64,000 bases of DNA, taken from assembly GCF_020215665.1 (NCBI RefSeq), contig NZ_CP084061.1:62001-126000 (forward strand), read 5' to 3'. Source of the DNA: Blautia parvula. GTDB taxonomy: Bacteria > Bacillota > Clostridia > Lachnospirales > Lachnospiraceae. The position numbers were made by a program, and so were the translations under genes. The notes under the pieces were generated by a model. It made no database searches. It saw nothing but the letters and a program-made list of their open reading frames with translations, and was not told the DNA's origin. How positions within the stretch are numbered: the first letter of the stretch is position 1; each line of letters opens with the position of its first letter. Shown here piece by piece: positions 57,428 to 64,000 of the stretch.

Positions 57428-58888
57428 ATGAGTACCGTAAGAACAAGATTTGCCCCAAGCCCCACAGGAAAAATGCATGTGGGAAATTTGAGAACTGCTT
57501 TATATGCGTATCTGATCGCAAAGCATGAGAACGGAAGCTTTATGCTCCGTATTGAGGATACAGACCAGGAACGTTTTGTGGACGGCGCGCTGGAGATCAT
57601 TTACCGCACACTGGCAAAGACGGGACTGGTTCACGACGAAGGCCCGGATAAGGACGGCGGCTACGGCCCTTATGTCCAGAGTGAGAGAAACGCACAGGGC
57701 ATTTATCTGAAATACGCCAAACAACTGATCGAACAGGGAGATGCATATTACTGTTTCTGTACAAAAGAGCGTCTGGATTCCCTGAAAGCCAGCGTGGGAG
57801 AGGACGGCAAGGAAATTGCGGTCTATGACAAGCACTGTCTGCATCTAAGCAAAGAGGAAGTGGAGGCAAAGCTTGCTGCAGGAGAACCCCATGTGATCCG
57901 CTTCAATATGCCGGCAGAGGGAACCACAACCTTCCATGATGATATTTACGGTGACATCACTGTGCCGAACAATGAACTGGATGACCTGATCCTGATCAAA
58001 TCAGACGGCTATCCCACCTATAACTTTGCAAACGTGATCGATGATCATCTCATGGGGATCACCCATGTGGTGCGCGGAAATGAATACCTGTCCTCCTCAC
58101 CGAAATATAACAGGATCTACGAGGCATTTGGCTGGGAGATTCCCACTTATGTACACTGTCCGCTGATCACCAATGAGGAGCACAAAAAGCTGAGCAAACG
58201 CTCCGGCCACTCCTCCTATGAGGATTTGCTGGACCAGGGATTTCTCACAGAGGCAATTGTAAATTACGTGGCGCTGCTTGGATGGTGCCCGGAGGACAAC
58301 CGTGAGATCTTCAGCCTGGAAGAGCTGGTGAAAGAATTTGACTATCATCATATGAGTAAATCCCCGGCTGTGTTTGATATGACAAAGCTGAAATGGATGA
58401 ACGGAGAATACATCAAAGCGATGGATTTTGACAAGTTCTATGACATGGCGCTTCCGTTTGTGAAAGAGGCAGTCAAAAAAGATCTGAACCTTGAGAAAAT
58501 AGCGGGCATGGTAAAGACAAGGATTGAAGTTTTCCCGGATATCCCGGCTCTCATTGACTTCTTTGAGGCAGTACCGGAGTATGATGTGTCCATGTATACA
58601 CACAAGAAAATGAAAACCAACCCGGAAATCTCACTGGAGGTTCTGAATAAGGTCATACCGGTTCTGGAAGGTTTTGACAATTATACAAACGATGCGCTGT
58701 ATGAACTGCTCTGCGGTTTTGCAAAGGAAAACGGCTATAAAAACGGACAGATCCTCTGGCCTGTACGCACCGCCCTTTCCGGCAAGCAGATGACACCTGC
58801 CGGTGCTACGGAGATTCTGGAAGTGCTGGGAAAAGAGGAGTCCATGAAACGTCTGCATGCTGCAGTGGAAAAACTGGAGCAGGCATAA
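57428..58888 (+). CDS. gltX: Glutamyl-tRNA synthetase
   Basis: 486 residues. Class I signatures: [18 protein letters not shown] (HIGH region), [15 protein letters not shown] and [15 protein letters not shown] (KMSKS equivalent), with a C-terminal anticodon-binding helical domain. Attaches Glu to tRNA. A TATAAT box lies near 57324. AAGGAGA precedes ATG 57428. Confidence 0.95.
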   Translation: MSTVRTRFAPSPTGKMHVGNLRTALYAYLIAKHENGSFMLRIEDTDQERFVDGALEIIYRTLAKTGLVHDEGPDKDGGYGPYVQSERNAQGIYLKYAKQLIEQGDAYYCFCTKERLDSLKASVGEDGKEIAVYDKHCLHLSKEEVEAKLAAGEPHVIRFNMPAEGTTTFHDDIYGDITVPNNELDDLILIKSDGYPTYNFANVIDDHLMGITHVVRGNEYLSSSPKYNRIYEAFGWEIPTYVHCPLITNEEHKKLSKRSGHSSYEDLLDQGFLTEAIVNYVALLGWCPEDNREIFSLEELVKEFDYHHMSKSPAVFDMTKLKWMNGEYIKAMDFDKFYDMALPFVKEAVKKDLNLEKIAGMVKTRIEVFPDIPALIDFFEAVPEYDVSMYTHKKMKTNPEISLEVLNKVIPVLEGFDNYTNDALYELLCGFAKENGYKNGQILWPVRTALSGKQMTPAGATEILEVLGKEESMKRLHAAVEKLEQA

Positions 58889-58914
58889 ACAAATACTATT
58901 GGAGTAACCCATAT

Positions 58915-60774
58915 ATGCAGAAAAATTCCTCACAGGAACGAGCAGTATCCCACAACCGGGGCCCCATGATGCTTCTTGCAGGCCCCGGTTCCGGGAAAAC
59001 CACCACCATCACCAGGAGGGTGGCTAACTTAATAAAGGAATACCAGGTAACTCCTTCATCCATTCTGGTGGTGACGTTTACAAAAGCGGCTGCCAGGGAG
59101 ATGAAGGAGCGTTTTTTACGCCTGTGTGATATGGAAGGTATGGCAGGCCCTTACAGGGAGGTGACTTTTGGCACGTTCCATGGCATTTTTTACGGAATCC
59201 TACGCCATGCCTATCGGCTGTCCGCAAAGAACATTCTTGGGGAAGAGCGGAAATACGATATTTTAAAGGAAATCGTCTACCGCCAGAGAATGCGGATCGA
59301 CGACGAGAAGGAGTTTTTTGAGGGGCTGGTACAGGAAATCTCCATTGTAAAGAACGGCAGGATGCCCATAGAGCATTATTATTCCGCCAACTGCCCGGAT
59401 GACACATTCAGAAAGATTTACCGCTCCTATGTGGATGCCTGCAGACAGTCCAGGCTTCTGGATTTCGATGACATGCTGCTGTACTGTTATGACCTTCTGA
59501 CAGGAAGAAAAGATATCCTGGCCGGTTGGCAGAATAAGTTCCGGTATGTGCTTGTGGATGAGTTCCAGGACATCAATCAGCTTCAGTATGACATTATAAA
59601 GCTGCTGGCAGCGCCCCAGAATAACCTCTTTATCGTGGGGGATGATGACCAGTCCATCTACGCGTTCAGAGGGGCAAAGCCGGAGATTATGCTCCATTTC
59701 CCAAAGGATTTTCCGGATGCAAAGACAGAACTGCTGGCCTGTAATTACCGCTCCACAAAGCAGATCGTGGAGGCCTCCAAACGTGTGATCGGGAGAAACA
59801 AGAACCGCTATCCAAAGGAGTTTTTTACGGAAAACGGAGAGGGAAAACCGGTGGTGGTGCGTGCGTTTGAGGACGGCAAGGAGGAGGAGCTTTTCGTAAA
59901 GGAATGTATAAAAAAGGCAGTGCAGGAGGGGGAAGCCTACGAGGAGACAGCTATTCTCTACCGCACGAATCTGGGAGCCAGGTTCCTGGTGGAGACATTG
60001 ATGGAATACCAGATCCCCTTTCAGATGCGGGATGCCCTGCCGAATCTGTATGAGCACTGGATATCCAGAAATATCATTTCCTATATAAAGCTGGCCCAGG
60101 GCGACAGAAGCCGCCGGGAATTTCTGCAGGTTATGAACCGTCCAAACCGTTATATATCCAGGGACGCGCTGGACGATGCCACAGTGTCCTTTGAGGGGCT
60201 GCGCTGGTTTTATGAGGGAAAGGACTGGATGTGCGACAGAATCGACAAGCTGGAGGAAGACCTGACAACACTGAAGCGCATGACACCCTATGGGGCAATC
60301 AATTATATCCGGTACGGCATCGGGTATGAAGAGTATCTGAAGGATTACGCCTCTTACCGGAAGATCAAAGTGGATGACCTGTATGAAGTCATGGAGGAGC
60401 TGGCAGAGAGTGCCAAAGGATATAAAAGCTTCGGTGAATGGTTTGCGCATATTTCCGACTACACGGACAAGTTAAAGGAACAGGCAAAGAAACAGGATAT
60501 TGAGAAAAAAGGCGTCACAGTGTCCACTCTGCACAGCATCAAAGGCCTGGAATTTGACCGGGTGTTTCTCATGGATGTGAATGAAGGGACTATTCCCTAC
60601 CATAAAGCTGTTTCAGACAGCAGCATAGAGGAGGAGCGGCGGCTCTTCTATGTGGGCATGACAAGGGCCAGAAAAGAGCTTTACATACTTTATGCAAAAT
60701 GCAGGCACGACAAGGATTTGGAAGTGTCAAGATTTCTCAAGGAAAGCGGGCTTATACCGGAAAAGAAGGAGTAA
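58915..60774 (+). CDS. UvrD/PcrA-type superfamily 1 helicase
   Basis: 619 residues, shorter than PcrA (~730). Walker A LAGPGSGKTTTITRRVANLI; VTFTKAAAREMKER; Walker B VLVDEFQDINQLQYD; VGDDDQSIYAFRGAKPEIM; TLHSIKGLEFDRVFLMDVNE; RRLFYVGMTRARKELYILYA. Likely a 3'-5' DNA helicase in repair. It runs 26 bases after gltX. Confidence 0.9.
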   Translation: MQKNSSQERAVSHNRGPMMLLAGPGSGKTTTITRRVANLIKEYQVTPSSILVVTFTKAAAREMKERFLRLCDMEGMAGPYREVTFGTFHGIFYGILRHAYRLSAKNILGEERKYDILKEIVYRQRMRIDDEKEFFEGLVQEISIVKNGRMPIEHYYSANCPDDTFRKIYRSYVDACRQSRLLDFDDMLLYCYDLLTGRKDILAGWQNKFRYVLVDEFQDINQLQYDIIKLLAAPQNNLFIVGDDDQSIYAFRGAKPEIMLHFPKDFPDAKTELLACNYRSTKQIVEASKRVIGRNKNRYPKEFFTENGEGKPVVVRAFEDGKEEELFVKECIKKAVQEGEAYEETAILYRTNLGARFLVETLMEYQIPFQMRDALPNLYEHWISRNIISYIKLAQGDRSRREFLQVMNRPNRYISRDALDDATVSFEGLRWFYEGKDWMCDRIDKLEEDLTTLKRMTPYGAINYIRYGIGYEEYLKDYASYRKIKVDDLYEVMEELAESAKGYKSFGEWFAHISDYTDKLKEQAKKQDIEKKGVTVSTLHSIKGLEFDRVFLMDVNEGTIPYHKAVSDSSIEEERRLFYVGMTRARKELYILYAKCRHDKDLEVSRFLKESGLIPEKKE

Positions 60775-60779
60775 CGGCT

Positions 60780-61376
60780 GTGGAAAAGGTTTGGGTTTTT
60801 TACGGAAAAACAGAGGGACTGACAGGCAGAGCAGAAGCAAAAGGTGAAAAAGGAAGGCTGGAAACACGGGCCGGACGTGTTCTTCTTGCCCATGCCTTAA
60901 AAAAGCTGTACGGACTGTCCGTTCCGGATGGAGAGGAAGGGGCAGCCCAGCTTGAAAAGATGCTTGCAAAAGGAGAAAACGGAAAGCCATATCTCCACGG
61001 ATATCCTGAGATCCATTTTAATATCAGCCATTCCGGCGCATATGCGGTCTGCGCTCTGGCAGGGATTCCGGTAGGGATTGACATTCAGATCCGTCAGCCG
61101 GTGAGAGGAAAAAGGCTTCTGGAGCGGACTATGAATGCCCTGGAACAGGAAGTGATCCAAAACGCCAAAGACCCGGAAATGGCATTTGCGTTTTTCTGGG
61201 CCAGGAAGGAGAGTTATCTCAAATGGAGCGGGGAGGGAATCACCAGGGACCTTTCAAAACTGTCCATGGAAGATGCTGTCATGGAGGAAATTCCGGTGGA
61301 AGAGGGATACGTCTGTCAGGTCTGTACGGCAGTTCCGTTTTCCTTTGAAAAAATAGAATTACCGTTACAGCTTTGA
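60780..61376 (+). CDS. 4'-phosphopantetheinyl transferase (Sfp-like)
   Basis: 198 residues from GTG 60780 (AAGGAG upstream; an in-frame extension into the helicase gene lacks a site). Sfp motifs IHFNISHSGAYAVCAL, PVGIDIQIRQ and FWARKESYLKWSGEGITRDL carry the magnesium and CoA contacts. It could activate AcpP (39192) or carrier domains elsewhere. Operon partner of the helicase with 5 bases between. Confidence 0.87.
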   Translation: MEKVWVFYGKTEGLTGRAEAKGEKGRLETRAGRVLLAHALKKLYGLSVPDGEEGAAQLEKMLAKGENGKPYLHGYPEIHFNISHSGAYAVCALAGIPVGIDIQIRQPVRGKRLLERTMNALEQEVIQNAKDPEMAFAFFWARKESYLKWSGEGITRDLSKLSMEDAVMEEIPVEEGYVCQVCTAVPFSFEKIELPLQL

Positions 61377-61466
61377 AGAAAGGAAAGTCCGTTCAGAAAA
61401 AGACAGCCGCAGGCGGCACGCTTCGGCGTAGGAAGACTGCGGCGTGAAATTCTGAATTACTGCATG

Positions 61467-61530
61467 AAAAAGTCCTGCGGGCAGAAGGCGGCTGCGTTTC
61501 GACGCAGAACCCCGGCCGGCAGGACTTTTT
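61467..61530. terminator. Bidirectional terminator
   Basis: AAAAAGTCCTGC (61467-61478) pairs perfectly with GCAGGACTTTTT (61519-61530), between convergent genes. Confidence 0.85.
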
Positions 61531-61578
61531 CAAATATGGCCATACTTTGTGAAAGTACAGGGGATGGATTGAAACAGA

Positions 61579-62574
61579 TTAAAGTGCCATAGAAAGCTCG
61601 TCAATCTGTTTCAGCTCTTCTTCTGTAAACGGAGCACTTTTGAGTACTTTCAGGTTATCAAGAATCTGTTCTGCCTTGGAGGCACCTACAAGTACACTGG
61701 TCACTACGTCATCTTTCAATACCCATTTCAGCGCCATCTGCGCAAGACTTTCTCCTCTTTCGGATGCAATCCGGTTCAGACCCCGGATGCAGTCAAGACG
61801 GCTGTCTGTGAGCTGTTCTGCGTTTAGGAAACGTCCGTCTGTGACTACCCGGCTGTCCGAAGGGATTCCTTTTAGATAGCGGTCCGTCAGCATGCCCTGG
61901 GCCAGCGGGCTGAAGGAGATGATCCCTTTTTTCTCCTCCGCGCAGGCTTTCTTCAGACCGTTGTTCTCTATGGTGCGGTTGAAGATGTTGTAGGAGTTCT
62001 GGTTAATGACAAAGGGGCATTTCAGTTCCTTTAAAATAGCAGCCGCCCTCTTCATAGTCTCCCCGTCGTAGTTGGACAGTCCCACATACAGGGCTTTTCC
62101 GCTTCTCACTGCCTGATCCAGGGCACCCATGGTTTCCTCAAGGGGAGTTTCCGGGTCCATTCTGTGATGGTAGAAAATATCCACATATGCAAGGCCCATG
62201 CGCATAAGACTCTGGTCCAGGCTGGCAGTCAGATATTTTCTGCTGCCCCAGTCCCCGTAAGGACCCGGCCACATATCATAGCCTGCCTTGGTGCTGACGA
62301 TTATCTCATCCCTGTAGGCGGATAGATTTTCTTTAACGATCCTGCCGAAATTTTTCTCCGCGCTTCCCGGTTCGGGTCCGTAATTGTTTGCCAGGTCAAA
62401 GTGGGTGATGCCGTTGTCAAAGGCAGTAAAGCACAGCTTTTTCATGTTGTCATAGACTGCGGTGTCACCAAAATTGTGCCATAGTCCCAGGGAGACTGCA
62501 GGAAGCTTTAGGCCGCTGTATCCGCAGCGGTTGTATGTCATGGTTTCATATCGTTTGTCATCTGCTCTGTACAT
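61579..62574 (-). CDS. Aldo/keto reductase (YghZ/Gpr type)
   Basis: 331 residues from ATG 62574 behind AAAAGGAG. AKR barrel with FDLANNYGPEPGSAEKNFGR (catalytic Asp/Tyr), VSTKAGYDMWPGPYGDWGSR (Lys), DIFYHHRMDPETPLEETMGA (His) and VLVGASKAEQILDNLKVL. AKR14-type enzymes reduce glyceraldehyde 3-phosphate and methylglyoxal-like aldehydes. Divergent from a MerR gene, with a MerR-type promoter. Confidence 0.87.
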   Translation of the reverse strand: MYRADDKRYETMTYNRCGYSGLKLPAVSLGLWHNFGDTAVYDNMKKLCFTAFDNGITHFDLANNYGPEPGSAEKNFGRIVKENLSAYRDEIIVSTKAGYDMWPGPYGDWGSRKYLTASLDQSLMRMGLAYVDIFYHHRMDPETPLEETMGALDQAVRSGKALYVGLSNYDGETMKRAAAILKELKCPFVINQNSYNIFNRTIENNGLKKACAEEKKGIISFSPLAQGMLTDRYLKGIPSDSRVVTDGRFLNAEQLTDSRLDCIRGLNRIASERGESLAQMALKWVLKDDVVTSVLVGASKAEQILDNLKVLKSAPFTEEELKQIDELSMAL

Positions 62575-62590
62575 AAGTGATCTCCTTTTG

Positions 62591-62710
62591 TAACTGTTCA
62601 GTGTCCTCACAGTTACAGGCAAAAATCCATACAAAATCGCCTTTGGCGATGGGATTTTTGCTTGGCTGTGAAACGTTTTCTTACGGTCAGCGCAGTAAAT
62701 GCGCAGACCT
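62591..62710. repeat. Cluster of dispersed repeats in the aldo-keto-reductase leader
   Basis: Three units side by side: type B (TAACTGT 62591 / ACAGTTA 62609-62615), type A (62618-62659; the inverted copy of 38988-39029), and type C (62683-62710; inverted copy of 53355-53382). All lie in the 5' leader of the minus-strand gene. Confidence 0.55.
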
Positions 62711-62746
62711 GCTGAATAATTGTCATCTTTTTTTGTTTCTTTACAA

Positions 62747-62777
62747 AGTTTAGCACTTCAAGTATACTTGAAGTCAA
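62747..62777 (-). promoter_or_regulatory. MerR-type promoter with 19-bp spacer
   Basis: On the minus strand TTGACT (62777-62772) and TAAACT (62752-62747) are 19 bases apart, the over-long spacing typical of MerR-activated promoters. The perfect 20-bp palindrome ACTTCAAGTATACTTGAAGT (62755-62774) fills the spacer. On the plus strand TTTACA-17-TATACT for the merR gene overlaps the same operator, so one protein can control both. Confidence 0.7.
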
Positions 62778-62824
62778 TAAAGGACCTTAACTTTGTTATA
62801 TACGCCGAAAATAAGGAGGGTATT

Positions 62825-63229
62825 ATGACAACATACACAATAAAACAGGTTTCCCAGATGTTTGGGCTGCCGGCATCCACGCTCAGGTACTACGAGGAGA
62901 TTGGTCTTTTGCCTGCAGTGGAAAAGACAAAGGCAAATCAGCGCATTTATACCGAAGAGCATATCGGCCGTCTGGGCGCCATACGCTGTTTTAAGGAGAC
63001 AGGCATGTCCATGGCAAAGCTTCTGGAGTTTTTTACATACGAGGAGGAGGAACAGGAGCATATCGGGGAAATCCTCGCTCTGCTAAAGGAGCAGGACCGG
63101 CATGTGGCAGAGCAGATTGAGAAACTGCAGTCTGCCAGAAAGCAGATAAACCGTAAACTGAGATATTACAGTGACATTAAGGCGTCCATGGACAGCGGGA
63201 GTACATATCCTTTCTGGGGTGACTACTAA
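62825..63229 (+). CDS. MerR-family regulator
   Basis: 134 residues. Winged helix YTIKQVSQMFGLPASTLRYY and EEIGLLP at residues 4-30, then a long dimer helix. ATG 62825 after AAGGAGGG. There is no cysteine in the effector region, so a metal sensor is unlikely; an aldehyde or other small-molecule sensor similar to AdhR is more fitting with the aldo-keto-reductase partner. Confidence 0.85.
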   Translation: MTTYTIKQVSQMFGLPASTLRYYEEIGLLPAVEKTKANQRIYTEEHIGRLGAIRCFKETGMSMAKLLEFFTYEEEEQEHIGEILALLKEQDRHVAEQIEKLQSARKQINRKLRYYSDIKASMDSGSTYPFWGDY

Positions 63230-63323
63230 AAAAGGCTGCCGCTGTTTCCGAATGCGCGTCATAGCGTGTGAGTCTTCTCATGACCGAAAAACAGCTCTCC
63301 CTGCCGCTGCTTCCGGGTGCGTA

Positions 63324-64000
63324 TCAGAGTGTGTTGATCTTTTTCTGGTCAAAGGCTTTCCGGTACTGGGTGGGAGTCATGCCTTCAAACTGCCGGAACA
63401 GTTTCATGAAATGCTTTTCATCCGCGAATCCACACATGGAAGAAATCTGCCGAATGGTCAGGGAATGGCTGTTCAGCAGATTTTTTGATACGCTGATGCG
63501 TGTGCGGTTGATATAGGTGACAAGGGGATAACCGGTGTATTGTTTGATCAGTGCGGACAGGTAGGTAGGGTGGTACCCGAATTTTTCCGCCAGGCCGCTG
63601 ACTGTAAGGGGCTGGTCAAAATGGCTCTGCACCCATTCTATGATATCCTGCACGGCAGTCGGCAGAAGGTCCTGTCCAAAGTGCTCTGCCTGCAGATACT
63701 CACGGCTGATCTCCAGAAGCAGCAGATTCAGCGCATGGCGGCAGCTCCAGGTCCTCTGATAGCTGCTGCGCTTAGCCAGATCCAGAAGCTGGAGAAACAG
63801 GAGCTGGGAACGTTTTTCCGGGGAGATTCTGCCGTGCTCCGGAAGAAAAACCTGCTCGGCAGAGAAGGCATCTGTGAGGGGAAGGCCCCGGGCCTGCTGA
63901 TAGATTCCGGCAGAATGAGGCAGATTTTTGACCGTATCCGCAGGAGTGCCCGGCAGTGCAAAATGCACCCAGCAGTAGGAGAGATATCCATGGGAGGGCT
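63324..64000 (-). CDS. AraC-family regulator (5' end beyond window)
   Basis: The frame is open to the right edge (...PSHGYLSYCWVHFALPGTPA), so the start is not in the window and the GTG at 63968 is internal. The C-terminal ~100 residues hold two helix-turn-helix motifs (LTVSGLAEKFGYHPTYLSAL and LTIRQISSMCGFADEKHFMK) and the closing GMTPTQYRK. The visible N-terminal part is an AraC ligand-binding cupin tail. Confidence 0.82.
   Translation of the reverse strand, partial: PSHGYLSYCWVHFALPGTPADTVKNLPHSAGIYQQARGLPLTDAFSAEQVFLPEHGRISPEKRSQLLFLQLLDLAKRSSYQRTWSCRHALNLLLLEISREYLQAEHFGQDLLPTAVQDIIEWVQSHFDQPLTVSGLAEKFGYHPTYLSALIKQYTGYPLVTYINRTRISVSKNLLNSHSLTIRQISSMCGFADEKHFMKLFRQFEGMTPTQYRKAFDQKKINTL

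Noticed and set aside
59263-60450. 395-residue minus-strand frame inside the helicase gene
   Set aside because: Antisense shadow; all helicase motifs are on the plus strand.
1-64000. CRISPR array
   Set aside because: No regularly spaced repeats were seen, and no cas-like gene is present.

Overview
The window looks like the chromosome of a spore-forming gut Firmicute of the Lachnospiraceae type. It carries the cotJ spore-coat genes, a clostridial type II fatty-acid operon, TRAP transport of sugar acids, GH120 and GH20 glycosidases, and strong Shine-Dalgarno sites throughout. I cannot name the genus from sequence alone. No rRNA or tRNA gene was seen.

Layout. 1-5.1 kb is mobile-element debris: the start of a thioester surface adhesin (minus strand, running off the window), a phage lysis cassette (XhlA-like protein, holin, modular lysin), two paralogous small XRE repressors facing a consensus promoter, two tiny membrane-peptide genes, and a truncated antirepressor. 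5.3-9.2 kb holds a DUF2284 protein and a ROK regulator / MFS / PHP operon. 9.2-16.1 kb holds a GH120 beta-xylosidase divergent from an AraC regulator, a MATE exporter, and an HMA protein plus Zn/Cd-type P-ATPase behind a palindromic operator. 16.2-23.1 kb is a GntR-controlled sugar-acid operon (mannonate-dehydratase-like enzyme, TRAP transporter, L-gulonate/idonate-type dehydrogenase, SDR), best read as L-gulonate or related hexonate catabolism.

23.5-33.2 kb is the most unusual part. The spore-coat gene cotJC, third gene of cotJABC on the minus strand, is broken twice. A 6.8-kb element carrying its own large serine recombinase (25642-32486) sits at codon 32-33. A second recombinase-bearing element abuts codon 62, and the remaining ~130 codons are not in the window. 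Joining the two host sides across the 6.8-kb element restores the CotJC reading frame exactly, and the two element ends form a large inverted repeat around the crossover core. The element also carries a Hol_Tox type I toxin with an opposing antitoxin RNA, a three-repeat Ltp superinfection-exclusion-like protein, an XRE regulator with a decayed ImmA partner, and a second copy of the 28-30-residue peptide gene found at 4.4 kb.

33.2-64 kb is core chromosome: PaaK plus an ACT protein; a membrane GDPD; FtsW; the acpP-fabD-fabG-fabF-accB-fabZ-accC-accDA-NMO fatty-acid operon (no fabH, fused accD-accA) behind a FabT-like operator; GH20; paired CHR proteins; a purine-riboswitch-led guanine deaminase and three-subunit xanthine dehydrogenase; gltX; a UvrD-type helicase; a phosphopantetheinyl transferase; a MerR/aldo-keto-reductase pair with a classic 19-bp-spacer promoter; and a truncated AraC gene at the right edge. 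Small palindromic repeats are scattered between genes in this half.
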